Positions 35,116-43,858 of a stretch of 64,000 bases of DNA are shown here, in pieces (position 1 is the stretch's first letter; each line of letters begins with the position of its first letter). The translations under genes and the position numbers were made by a program. Below the pieces are notes generated by a model. That model made no database searches and had not been told where the DNA came from. It saw only the letters and a program-made list of their open reading frames with translations. The DNA is from Pseudoduganella guangdongensis (GTDB lineage Bacteria; Pseudomonadota; Gammaproteobacteria; Burkholderiales; Burkholderiaceae_D): contig NZ_WWCJ01000024.1 in assembly GCF_009857475.1 (NCBI RefSeq), forward strand, positions 22,215-86,214, given 5' to 3'.

Positions 35116-36363
35116 TCAAAGTCCGTTACCCCCGGTCGGGAAAGACGACGTGATGACGCCATTCTCCGTAATTACCTGCCACTCAACGCCATCGATCACC
35201 TTGGTGTGCAACAGTCTGGTTACTCCATTTGATTGACCGAGCAGGGTGCCTGGTGCCGCAGCAGTAGTATGTCCCGCCCGCAGAATGTCGGCATTAGTCC
35301 AGCTGGGCGGTGCAATCGTATGTGTGTTAGGTGACTTTCCTTTAGACCAGCCCCACGTTCCATCTTTGCGCACAATCATCATTTTAAAGTCTTTCACCGA
35401 GATAGTTCCGTCGGGATTGACGACTGTTTTATCGTGACTCATTTGGTAGTGGGGAGAGTTCAGTACATCGGGAGAATGCCCACCAATAATGTTATTGGTT
35501 CCTGGCTTGGATGCGCCGAACAAGATCTTGGAATCGATTTTCGATAGAGGTCCGATGAAATCCGGATCGCCCGGGATCGGTGGCCGTTTAGGCGTGCTGA
35601 GTCCCTCCGCTGCCAAGTTTGTTGGCGGTTTGCCGCCAGCCACCTTCCAGTTGGCGACGTACTTCCCCCCAAGCCATCCCCCCAGCAGACTGCCACCCAA
35701 CATCGACCACTTCTGTCCATCTGATCCTTCGCCGAAGATCTCTGCGCCAAGCAGGCTGCCCCCCAAGCCTCCTGCAACGCCACCAACGATGCCACCGATG
35801 GCCAAAGCGGGACCAGCAAGTACGACCGCAGCACCGGCCCCGACGACGAAGAGCGCGACATGAACCCAAGTCGGCACCAGGTCTTCGGCATGGATCTCGT
35901 CGGTCTGCACGGTCGGTCCGCCGACATGCACATTGGCGGAACCCTTGGTGATGACAGCGCTGCAGGTGGTCTTGTCATCCACCCTGGCGGCCGGCATGCC
36001 GTTGATGAAGACCGTTCCACTGCCGGTCGCCACTTTTTCCGTGTCCGTATGCTTGTCGCACTTCGCCGTGTCAAGGTGGGCGCGGATGGCGCGCAAGCCG
36101 TTGGTGAAGACATTGGCCGAGCCGGCGGCGGTGATCTTGCCCACTTCCTCCTTGGGCGCCCAGCTCATGGTGCTCATCATCTCGCCCAGGCCGGCGCCCG
36201 CCGCCGCAGCGCCGCCGACGATGGCCACCGCCGCCAAGCCGCCAGTGCCGACGATGGCCACCGCCGCCACCGCGATCGCGGCGGCAGCCAGCAGGCCGCC
36301 CAGCAGCCAGCTCATGGTCGGGCTATGCCCGATCGGGTCATTTAGCCTTGCCGCCTGCGCCAT
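35116..36363 (-). CDS. Type VI secretion prePAAR effector with C-terminal EndoU-like nuclease domain
   Basis: 415 residues. The N-terminal prePAAR motif AARLNDPIGH (4-13) completes the PAAR fold. One hydrophobic region (18-62) precedes the PAAR repeat domain (about 75-150, with AHLDTAKCDKH); a second Gly/Ala-rich hydrophobic region spans 165-235. After a Pro-rich joint the tip (about 275-415) matches bacterial EndoU in layout: KILFGASKPGTNNIIGGHS with His296, an APPSWTNADILRAG segment, and GVEWQVITENGVITSSFPT at the end. EndoU enzymes cut RNA, often tRNA. The tip has lower GC than the N-terminal half, so it was probably exchanged. It follows its DUF1795 chaperone by 2 bases. Confidence 0.75.
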   Translation of the reverse strand: MAQAARLNDPIGHSPTMSWLLGGLLAAAAIAVAAVAIVGTGGLAAVAIVGGAAAAGAGLGEMMSTMSWAPKEEVGKITAAGSANVFTNGLRAIRAHLDTAKCDKHTDTEKVATGSGTVFINGMPAARVDDKTTCSAVITKGSANVHVGGPTVQTDEIHAEDLVPTWVHVALFVVGAGAAVVLAGPALAIGGIVGGVAGGLGGSLLGAEIFGEGSDGQKWSMLGGSLLGGWLGGKYVANWKVAGGKPPTNLAAEGLSTPKRPPIPGDPDFIGPLSKIDSKILFGASKPGTNNIIGGHSPDVLNSPHYQMSHDKTVVNPDGTISVKDFKMMIVRKDGTWGWSKGKSPNTHTIAPPSWTNADILRAGHTTAAAPGTLLGQSNGVTRLLHTKVIDGVEWQVITENGVITSSFPTGGNGL

Positions 36364-36365
36364 GG

Positions 36366-37196
36366 CTAGCCGGCCTGCTGCTCGAGGAAGCTGCGCACGG
36401 CCGCCAAGTGCGGCAGGCCCGGCACGTCCAGGGGAGGGTCGTAGATGGCCGCCAGGTGCAGGTTGTCGAGCAGGCTGCCGGCGTCAGGATCGGGGTCGGC
36501 GGCCAACTGGTACATGCCGGTGTTGCGCAGGCCCGGATCATAGGAGTTGGGTGCGGTGAAATAGGGTTGCAGGCGGTTGCCGGCGGCGTCGAAGAAGGCC
36601 CACGTGTCGAGCTCCACTTCGCGCGCATCGGTCCTGCGGCAGGCGTCGCCTTGGTTGGCAAAGACATGCAAGCTGCGGCGGCGCGCGGAGAGCGCAAAGG
36701 TGTAGGGCTGGGTCGCCACCGGCGCCTTGCGCTTGGCGGCGGCGGCGGCGGCGTCGAGCGGATGGCGCAACGTCATGCTGGCGAGGATGTTGTCGAAGGC
36801 CGCATTCCATTCTTCGTTGAATGGACTGAGGCAGGTGGCAGCCACCAGCATGGCCTGGCGGCTGCCCGGCTCCGCCCCTTGCACCAGCACCACGGCCTGG
36901 CGCTGGTGCATGAAGTTGCCATCTTTGCGCCAGCTGTAGGCCAGTTCGATGGCGGGAGAGCCGCCGACCTGGCTGTCCTTCATGCCGCGCAGCTGGAAGC
37001 GGGGCAGGGCGCGGCCCATTTCCTTGAGCAGGCGGTCGCCGAAGTCCGCCAGCGTTTCGTCCGCCGGGACATCGGCATGGGAGATCACGAGGCTGAATTC
37101 ACTCGGGCCATTTTCGTTCAGCACAAACATGTGCATGGTTTTGTCTTTGAGCTGCGGCGGCAGCTCGAATGCGGCGCTGTTGGTCTGGTATTGCAT
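36366..37196 (-). CDS. Eag-type chaperone (DUF1795/DcrB-like) for the prePAAR effector
   Basis: 276 residues. The first 145 residues read as DUF1795 (MHMFVLNENGPSEFSLVISHADVP, RQAVVLVQG), the fold of EagR/EagT chaperones. These shield the hydrophobic N-terminal helices of prePAAR effectors and load them on VgrG. The C-terminal half (about 160-276) is an additional domain with DAAGNRLQPYF and repeated aromatic residues that I do not recognise. Gene order vgrG-eag-effector-immunity fits exactly. The extension makes it longer than typical Eag proteins (about 145 residues). Confidence 0.75.
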   Translation of the reverse strand: MQYQTNSAAFELPPQLKDKTMHMFVLNENGPSEFSLVISHADVPADETLADFGDRLLKEMGRALPRFQLRGMKDSQVGGSPAIELAYSWRKDGNFMHQRQAVVLVQGAEPGSRQAMLVAATCLSPFNEEWNAAFDNILASMTLRHPLDAAAAAAKRKAPVATQPYTFALSARRRSLHVFANQGDACRRTDAREVELDTWAFFDAAGNRLQPYFTAPNSYDPGLRNTGMYQLAADPDPDAGSLLDNLHLAAIYDPPLDVPGLPHLAAVRSFLEQQAG

Positions 37197-37208
37197 GGCT
37201 GCGTACTC

Positions 37209-39521
37209 CTACTTGTTCAAATCGATCCGGTCGCTGCCGATGATGTCGACATGCTTGCCCTGGATGGTGATGGTGCCGTCGGCGCGCAGCTCGATCTTGC
37301 TGGCGCCGACTTGCAGGGTAATGTCGGTGCTGGCAGTCAGGTGGATATGCTGGGTGTCCGATTTGATGTCGACGTGCTTGTTGGCAGCCAGCTCGGCGTG
37401 CGCGGTTTCCGCCTTGAGCGCGACGTGCTTCTTGGCGGTGGCGGCGATATGCTCGGTTTCCGCTTTCAGCTCGACGTGCTTGTTGGCGGTCAGGGCGATA
37501 TGGTCGGTTTGCGCCGTCAGCGCGATGTGCTGCTTGGCGCGCAGGTCGATGAAAGCCGTTTCCGACACCATTTCGATCTGCTGCTTGACCGTATTGCGCT
37601 GGTAGCCCTGGGTCACCGCATTGGTTTGGTGGGGACCGTTGACGGTGGTGGCCTGGGCGTTCTGCACGGTGGTGACCATGTCCTTCTGCGCGTGGATGTT
37701 GATCAGCTCCTTGCCCTTGGCGTCGTGGATCACCATTTCGCTAAAGCCGCCGCCGCCCGGTGTGGAGCGGCTCTTGAAGCCCATCATGTGGGCGCCTTCG
37801 GGCAAGGCGTAAGGCGCCGGCTGGTCGGCGTTGAACAGGCGGCCGGTGCAGACCGGGCGATCCGGGTCGCCCTCCAGGTAATCGATCAGCACTTCCTGGC
37901 CGACGCGCGGGATGGAAACGGTGCCCCAGCCCTTGCCCGCCCAAGGCTGCGAGACGCGAATCCAGCAGGAACTCGATTCATCGCGGCGGCCGTAGCGGTC
38001 CCAGTGGAACTGCACCTTGATGCGCCCGTATTGGTCGGTGTGGATTTCCTGTCCCTTGGGCCCGACGACGGTGGCGGTCTGCGGGCCGGGCATGCGTGGC
38101 GGCTGGTGCGCGCGCACCGGGCGGTAAGGGATTTTGCGGCGGATAGCGCTGAAGCTGTTGCGGTAGACATCCTCCTGCCCGCTGGCGAAGTAATTGTTGC
38201 GGCAGTCAAGCCGCACCCCGATCACAAGGAAGTCGTTATCTTTTTCGTCCGTCACATCGAACCAGTGATGGCCGAGCAGTTTGAAGCTATGGCCCGGCAC
38301 CAGGCCGCGGCAGTCGGACTCGCCGGCAAACACCTTGGCCTGCCACTCCAGCGCTTCCATCCGCTGCTGGGCCTCGCGTTCGCCGCTGTCGCGGTCCTTA
38401 TAAGAGAAGGCGGGATTGCCGTCGTAAACTTCCAGCGTTGGCACATCGCCCTGGCGCACTGCGGTTGGCAGCTCCACGTACTGCACGGTATTGGGCGACT
38501 TGAAGTCGAAGGTGTTGAGCGCCACCTTGGTCGGCTGCAGCACGCGCCGCGCGCTGAGGGCGGTGACGGCGTCGCACGCGCGCCAGCGGTTGCCGCCGTT
38601 GAACTCCACCTCGGCATGGGTCGCCTGCGGCGGGCAAAAGCTGCTGTTGCGCGAATCGTCGCTGATCACCATTACATGGCCTGCTGCGCTGTGCTCGAAG
38701 TAGTAGAACAGGCCGTGTTTCTCCATCAGGCGGCTGACGAAGTGTTCGTCCGTTTCGTCGTACTGCACGATGTAGTTCTGCGACTGGTAGTGGCGCGCGG
38801 TCCTGAACTCGTAGGCCGCCAGGCTGCCGTAGTCGCCGCGGAAGATTTGCTCCAGCACATCGAGCACGCTGGCGTCCTGGAAGATGCGCGAGTTGATGCG
38901 GCGCTGCAGGAAGGCCAGCCAGGGCACGATCTCGGCATGGTAGAAGGCAAAGCCGCCATCCGAATGCGTGAAGCCGAAAACGTTGACGTAGCCATTGACG
39001 TAGTGTTCGCTGCCGTCCGCCTGGCGCACCCCGACGCTGACATTCTTTCCCAGCAGGTCTTGCAGGTCGATGCTGGCGCTCTTGGCAAGCAGGCGCAGGG
39101 TGAAACGGTAGGGCGCCGATAACGCCGCTTCGCCGGTCAGCGATTCGACCAGCAAGGTCTTCTCGCCGTCCAGCGGCGCGTAGAAACGCAGCAGCCGGCT
39201 GCCTTCGTGGAAAGCGGCAAAGGGCGCGCTTCCTGCGGCCTGCTGCAGGGCCGCCAAGTGCGGTTGCGCCGGCGCGAACTGCGGCGCGGGCGACATGAAG
39301 TCCTGGATGGCCAGGCCGGCCAGCGGGTGCTCTTCAAGCTGCAGCGCTGTGGCGGCAACTTGCGTCGCCTCGCGCGGCAGCTCGGTTTTGACGGCAAGCG
39401 CCGCGGCCGCCGCGGGTAAGGCGGCTTCGGCCAGCCTGCCGGCCAGCACTGGTACGGCGCCAGCATTGCGCATGGGCGGTGGCGCCAGTGCTGTCCTGCC
39501 ATCTAATGGGCCAAACGACAT
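37209..39521 (-). CDS. vgrG: VgrG spike protein of the type VI secretion system
   Basis: 770 residues. About 115 Ala/Pro-rich residues precede the gp27-like region (about 120-470), with LLVESLTGEAALSAPYRF and FVSRLMEKHGLFYYFEH. The gp5 OB-fold follows: DQYGRIKVQFHWDRYG and QPWAGKGWGTVSIPRVGQEVLIDYLEGDPDRP. The C-terminal DUF2345-like spike is made of 8-residue beta units (HIALTAQT, KHVELKAE) ending DRIDLNK. VgrG trimers tip the Hcp tube and carry the PAAR effector. No tss core genes or hcp are in the window, so this is an orphan vgrG cluster. Gene leads the minus-strand cassette. Confidence 0.95.
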   Translation of the reverse strand: MSFGPLDGRTALAPPPMRNAGAVPVLAGRLAEAALPAAAAALAVKTELPREATQVAATALQLEEHPLAGLAIQDFMSPAPQFAPAQPHLAALQQAAGSAPFAAFHEGSRLLRFYAPLDGEKTLLVESLTGEAALSAPYRFTLRLLAKSASIDLQDLLGKNVSVGVRQADGSEHYVNGYVNVFGFTHSDGGFAFYHAEIVPWLAFLQRRINSRIFQDASVLDVLEQIFRGDYGSLAAYEFRTARHYQSQNYIVQYDETDEHFVSRLMEKHGLFYYFEHSAAGHVMVISDDSRNSSFCPPQATHAEVEFNGGNRWRACDAVTALSARRVLQPTKVALNTFDFKSPNTVQYVELPTAVRQGDVPTLEVYDGNPAFSYKDRDSGEREAQQRMEALEWQAKVFAGESDCRGLVPGHSFKLLGHHWFDVTDEKDNDFLVIGVRLDCRNNYFASGQEDVYRNSFSAIRRKIPYRPVRAHQPPRMPGPQTATVVGPKGQEIHTDQYGRIKVQFHWDRYGRRDESSSCWIRVSQPWAGKGWGTVSIPRVGQEVLIDYLEGDPDRPVCTGRLFNADQPAPYALPEGAHMMGFKSRSTPGGGGFSEMVIHDAKGKELINIHAQKDMVTTVQNAQATTVNGPHQTNAVTQGYQRNTVKQQIEMVSETAFIDLRAKQHIALTAQTDHIALTANKHVELKAETEHIAATAKKHVALKAETAHAELAANKHVDIKSDTQHIHLTASTDITLQVGASKIELRADGTITIQGKHVDIIGSDRIDLNK

Positions 39522-39734
39522 TTGGGCAACTCCTATCGATATGCAAGTACTTGCTAAATAAGCAAACTTGCGGACGATAGCAAACTGCGCGCAAGTTCAA
39601 CGCACGGTTGGGCGAGCAATGGCGGCCAGTGCTGCGCTGCGGAAAAACCCCATGTTTTTGTTGTAACAAGGCCCTGCGTCACTGGCTTTGCTTTGATTGG
39701 ACAGTTTTGTACGCTATGATCGTCCGGATACCTC
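39522..39734. other. Divergent intergenic region between vgrG and the PAS-GGDEF-EAL gene
   Basis: 213 bases with no gene. The right end carries the promoter at 39693-39720. No convincing vgrG promoter is visible; the left part is moderately A/T-rich. Confidence 0.5.
39693..39720 (+). promoter_or_regulatory. Promoter of the PAS-GGDEF-EAL gene
   Basis: TTGATT (39693-39698) and TATGAT (39715-39720) with a 16-base spacer. Transcription would begin near 39727, only 8 bases before the GTG at 39735 and 23 before the ATG at 39750. Confidence 0.6.
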
Positions 39735-42700
39735 GTGAACCCGGCGTACATGAATTCTGTCTCGAGTACTGTAGAAGTGGTGGCAAGCGCTTTGCAACTG
39801 ATCGGGATGCCCGCTTGCGCGTGCGATGCCGACGGCGTGGTATTCGCCTCGAATGAGGAATTCGAGGCTTTGCTCCAGGCCGACCCGCGCGGGCGCAATG
39901 TGCTGGAAGTGTTTGCGCGCCACGTGCGCGCCGAAGCCAGCGCCCAGTTGCATGCGGCCCTGGTCGATTCCGCTGCGCTGCCGCATATGGCACCGCGCAC
40001 CGCTCCCAAATGGGACAGCGTGCTGACCAACGCCAGCGGCAATTATGTGGCCGTGCAATTGACCCTGAAGGCGCTGCCGGGCGGGCTGGAAGGCGGCGCC
40101 ACCATCATCTTCAACGACATCAGCAGCGCCCAGCGCGACCAGCGCGCGCTGCGCAAGGCCATGCTGGAACAGCAGGCCATCCTGGAAAATGCCGCAGTCG
40201 GCATCATCCTCGCCAAGGGCGGTCACATCGTCGAATGCAATATGCGCGCCGCTGAAATGTTCGGCTACGCGCGGCACGAGCTGGAGACCGCGCCGAGCGC
40301 CGTGCTGTACCCGACGCTGGAAGAGGCGGAACGCATCCGCGACGAATACTACCCGCTGCTGGAGCAAGGCCAGTCCATCACCGTGGAATTGCAGCTGCGC
40401 CGGCGCGACGGTTCGCTGTTCTGGTGCCGCACCAATGGCCGCGCGCTCGACCCGGCCGACCCGCGCGAGGGCGTGGTCTTTATCCTGGAAGACACCAATG
40501 AGCAGCGCATGGCCACCGAGGCCATGGGCCGCCTGCTGCTGGAGCAGAAGGCGATCCTGGACAACGCCTCGGTCGGCATCCTGTTCACCAAGAATTCTGA
40601 AATCCTGACCGTCAATCCGCGCATGGCCGAGATGTTCGGCTATACCCAGGAGGAAATGCGCGGGCGCCAGGCGTCCCTGCTGTTCGAACGTCCGGAGCTG
40701 CATGCCGCATTCGGACTGCAAGCCGGCCCGCGCCTGGCCGCCGGCGAATTGTTCGAGGTGCGCGAAGCCCAGCTGGTGCGCAAGGACGGCAGCGTGATCT
40801 GGTGCCGCGTGCGCGCCAAGGCGGTGGACGAGGCGCATAACCAGGGCGGCACCATCTGGATCCTGGAGGACGTGACGGTGTCGCGCCAGGTGCAGATGGA
40901 GGTCGAGGCGATCATGACCAACGCCTCGATCACCATGCTGTTCACCAAGAACCGCGTGATCACGCGCTACAACCGCGGCTTTGCCGACATGTTCGGCTAC
41001 CAGGGCGAGGAAGCGCTGGGCATGCCCGGCCGCACCATCTATCCGGACGACGAAACCTATGCCCGCGTTGGCGCCATCGCCGGACCGCTCCTGAGCCAGG
41101 GCAAGCACTTCCATTGCGAAACGCTGATGCGGCGCAAGGACGGCAGCGACTTCTGGGCGCAGCTGATCGGCTATGTGGTGAACCCGGAAGACCCGACCCA
41201 GGGCACGATCTGGATCATTGAAGACCGCACCGCGCAAAAGCACGACGAAGAGTCGCTGCGCAACGCGCTGCTGGAAAACCAGGCCATCCTGGACAGTGCG
41301 GTGATGGGCATTTCCGTATGCGAGCAGGGGCGCAACCTGCGTTGCAACGCCAAGATGGAAGAACTGTTTGGTTATGCGCCCGGCGAGATGACCGGCGTCA
41401 GCGTGCAGAGCTTCTATCCAACCCTGGCGGTCTGGGACGCGGCGCGCAAGGCCACGGAGAAGGATTTCCTGGCCGGCCACGCCAGCTCCTACGAATACCA
41501 GCTGGTGCGCAAGGACGGCAGCAGCTTCTGGGCGCGCCTGTCCGGCCGCCCCTTCGACATGGCCGACCCGAAAGGGCGCTCGGTCTGGCTGATCGACGAC
41601 GTGACCTCGCGCCGCGAGGCCGCCGAGGCGGTGCGCCGCGCGCGCGATGAGTTGGAAGTGCGGGTGCTGGAACGCACCGCCGAACTGGCCGGCGCCAATG
41701 CCCAGCTGCAGGCCGAGATCGTCGAGCGGCGCCAGGCCGAAGCGCGCGTGCACCACATGGCCTACCATGACAGCCTGACCGGCCTGCCCAACCGCGCGCT
41801 GCTGGCCGACCGCCTGGACCGCGCCATGCTGGCCGCGCAGCGTTCGGAGCGCCGCCTGGCCGTCATGTTCCTGGACCTGGACCGCTTCAAGACCATCAAC
41901 GATTCGCTTGGGCACATGACCGGCGACGCGCTGTTGAAGGAGGTGGGCGAGCGCCTGGTGGCCGCCGTGCGCGCCAGCGACACCGTGGCCCGCCTGGGCG
42001 GCGACGAGTTCGTGGTGCTGCTGCCAGGCATCCGCAACACGGAAGAATCGAGCCACGTCGCGCAAAAGATTATCGACACGCTGTCCGAACCGATCCCGCT
42101 GGAAGGACGGCTGCTGCACATCACGCCGTCGATCGGCATTTGCACTTATCCGGACGACGGCAATGACGTCGCGTCGCTGATGCGCAATGCCGACGCGGCC
42201 ATGTACCACGCCAAAGCGTCCGGCCGCAACAACTACCAGTATTTCAACGAAGAGATGAACACGGCGGCGGCCCTGCATTTCGAAATGGAGAGCAGCCTGC
42301 GCTCGGCGCTGCAGCTGGGCCAGTTCGAGCTGCACTACCAGCCGATCATGGATATCGCCACGCGCCGCCTGGCCACGCTGGAAGTGCTGCTGCGCTGGCG
42401 CCGCCCGTCGAGCGGGCTGGTGATGCCGGACCAGTTCATCCCCCTGATCGAAGAGAACGGCCTGATCGTCCCGATTGGCGAATGGGTGCTGCGCCGCGCC
42501 TGCGAGCAAAGCATGGAATGGCAGCGCCAGGGCATGGCGCCGGTGCCGCTGGCGATCAACCTGTCGGCGCGCCAGTTCATGCACCGCGGCCTGGTCGACT
42601 CGATCCGCCGCACGCTGGACGACACCGGCATCGACCCGGCCCTGATCGAATTTGAAATCACGGAAACCGCGCTGATGCAGCACGGCGAACAGACCCTGGA

Positions 42701-43067
42701 AATCCTCGGCCAGATCAATGCCATGGGCATCCGCCTGTCGATCGACGACTTCGGCACCGGCTACTCCTCGCTGGCCTACCTGAAGCGCTTCCCGGTGCGC
42801 AAGATCAAGATCGACCGCGCCTTCATCAAAGACCTGGAAGAAAGCGCGGAAGACCGCGCCATCGTTGCCGCCATCATCGCCCTGTCGGACAGCCTGCAGC
42901 TATGCGTGGTGGCGGAAGGGGTGGAGACGGAAGGGCAGTATGAACTGTTGCGCCAGCAAGGCTGCACCTACGCCCAGGGCTACCTGTTCTCGAAACCGGT
43001 GCTCGGCGTGCGCGCCCAGCTCATGATGGAGCGTAAAAATGGGGACGTACCCCATTTTTCCGCCTAG
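39735..43067 (+). CDS. Five-PAS diguanylate cyclase/phosphodiesterase (GGDEF-EAL)
   Basis: 1110 residues from GTG 39735; ATG 39750 is an equally good start given the promoter position. Five PAS domains in a row (about 15-140, 150-270, 275-395, 400-520 and 525-640), a coiled coil (645-675), then GGDEF with the RASD inhibitory site five residues before GGDEF (about 755). The EAL domain has EVL at about 882 instead of EAL; the other motifs (NLSARQF, DDFGTGYSS, KIKID, AEGVET, QGY) are intact, so phosphodiesterase activity is likely. No membrane span: a soluble c-di-GMP enzyme. The last nine or ten codons (KNGDVPHFSA) come from a palindromic repeat. Confidence 0.93.
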   Translation: MNPAYMNSVSSTVEVVASALQLIGMPACACDADGVVFASNEEFEALLQADPRGRNVLEVFARHVRAEASAQLHAALVDSAALPHMAPRTAPKWDSVLTNASGNYVAVQLTLKALPGGLEGGATIIFNDISSAQRDQRALRKAMLEQQAILENAAVGIILAKGGHIVECNMRAAEMFGYARHELETAPSAVLYPTLEEAERIRDEYYPLLEQGQSITVELQLRRRDGSLFWCRTNGRALDPADPREGVVFILEDTNEQRMATEAMGRLLLEQKAILDNASVGILFTKNSEILTVNPRMAEMFGYTQEEMRGRQASLLFERPELHAAFGLQAGPRLAAGELFEVREAQLVRKDGSVIWCRVRAKAVDEAHNQGGTIWILEDVTVSRQVQMEVEAIMTNASITMLFTKNRVITRYNRGFADMFGYQGEEALGMPGRTIYPDDETYARVGAIAGPLLSQGKHFHCETLMRRKDGSDFWAQLIGYVVNPEDPTQGTIWIIEDRTAQKHDEESLRNALLENQAILDSAVMGISVCEQGRNLRCNAKMEELFGYAPGEMTGVSVQSFYPTLAVWDAARKATEKDFLAGHASSYEYQLVRKDGSSFWARLSGRPFDMADPKGRSVWLIDDVTSRREAAEAVRRARDELEVRVLERTAELAGANAQLQAEIVERRQAEARVHHMAYHDSLTGLPNRALLADRLDRAMLAAQRSERRLAVMFLDLDRFKTINDSLGHMTGDALLKEVGERLVAAVRASDTVARLGGDEFVVLLPGIRNTEESSHVAQKIIDTLSEPIPLEGRLLHITPSIGICTYPDDGNDVASLMRNADAAMYHAKASGRNNYQYFNEEMNTAAALHFEMESSLRSALQLGQFELHYQPIMDIATRRLATLEVLLRWRRPSSGLVMPDQFIPLIEENGLIVPIGEWVLRRACEQSMEWQRQGMAPVPLAINLSARQFMHRGLVDSIRRTLDDTGIDPALIEFEITETALMQHGEQTLEILGQINAMGIRLSIDDFGTGYSSLAYLKRFPVRKIKIDRAFIKDLEESAEDRAIVAAIIALSDSLQLCVVAEGVETEGQYELLRQQGCTYAQGYLFSKPVLGVRAQLMMERKNGDVPHFSA

Positions 43068-43095
43068 CGGAAAATGGGGTACGTCCCCATTTTTT
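43035..43095. repeat. 61-bp nested palindromic element spanning the 3' ends of two convergent genes
   Basis: Left arm 43035-43063 and right arm 43067-43095 are reverse complements apart from one bulged T (43059); the loop is CTA. Each arm contains GGGGACGTACCCC or its complement, itself almost palindromic. The stop codon TAG (43065-43067) of the PAS-GGDEF-EAL gene lies in the loop, and the xthA stop begins 2 bases after the right arm. The T-run at the right end and A-run at the left end would also let it work as a bidirectional terminator. Confidence 0.9.
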
Positions 43096-43096
43096 C

Positions 43097-43858
43097 TTAG
43101 CCGAGGGTGGCGATCACTGGTGCGTGGTCGGACGGTTGCTGCCATTTGCGCGGGGCGCGGTCGATCACGCAGGAGACGCAGCGCTCCTTGAGCGGGGCCG
43201 ATAGCAGCACGTGGTCAATGCGCAGGCCTTTGTTCTTCTGGAAGCCCAGCATGCGGTAGTCCCACCAGGAGAAGGATTTTTCCGGTTGTTCGAACAGGCG
43301 GAAGGAGTCATGCAGGCCAAGGTCGATCACCGCCTGCAGCGCGGCGCGTTCCTTGTCGGAGCAGAAGATGTCGCCTTCCATGGCCGGGTCGTGGGTGTCG
43401 CGCACGTGCGGCACGATGTTGTAGTCGCCCAGCACGGCCAGGTGCGGGTTGCGCGCCAGCTCTTCGCCCAGCCAGTCGCGGAAGGCGGCCAGCCAGCCCA
43501 GCTTGTAGACATATTTGTCGGAGTCGAGCGCCTGGCCGTTCGGCACGTAGGCGTTGACGATGCGCATGCCGTTGATGGTCGCTGCCAGCACGCGCTGCTG
43601 TTCGTCCGGGTACCTGGGATTGTTCTTGACCACGTCTTCCATCGGGTGGCGCGACAGGATGGCCACGCCGTTATAGGTCTTCTGGCCGCTGAACGCCACC
43701 TGGTAGCCCATTTCCTCGATTTCACGGACCGGGAATTTGTCGTCGGTCAGCTTGGTTTCCTGGATGCACAGCACATCCACCGGGTTTTCACCAAGCCATT
43801 TCATAACGTGCGGCAAGCGAACGTTCAATGAGTTAACATTCCAGGTGGCCAATTTCAT
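43097..43858 (-). CDS. xthA: Exodeoxyribonuclease III
   Basis: 253 residues. MKLATWNVNSLNVRLP, IQETKLTDDKFP (metal-binding Glu), GDYNIVPHVRD and SDHAPVIATLG (catalytic Asp-His) are the conserved motifs of the ExoIII/Ape1 AP endonucleases. It cleaves abasic sites and trims 3' ends in base excision repair. The ATG follows GAAAG. It faces the GGDEF-EAL gene tail to tail across the palindrome. Confidence 0.96.
   Translation of the reverse strand: MKLATWNVNSLNVRLPHVMKWLGENPVDVLCIQETKLTDDKFPVREIEEMGYQVAFSGQKTYNGVAILSRHPMEDVVKNNPRYPDEQQRVLAATINGMRIVNAYVPNGQALDSDKYVYKLGWLAAFRDWLGEELARNPHLAVLGDYNIVPHVRDTHDPAMEGDIFCSDKERAALQAVIDLGLHDSFRLFEQPEKSFSWWDYRMLGFQKNKGLRIDHVLLSAPLKERCVSCVIDRAPRKWQQPSDHAPVIATLG

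Noticed and set aside
42378..42386. EVL triplet taken as a sign of a dead EAL domain
   Set aside because: EVL variants are known among active phosphodiesterases and all other catalytic motifs are present.
36348..42683. 924-codon frame opposite VgrG/Eag and 989-codon frame opposite the GGDEF-EAL gene
   Set aside because: Low-quality composition without start signals; the real genes carry full domain series.
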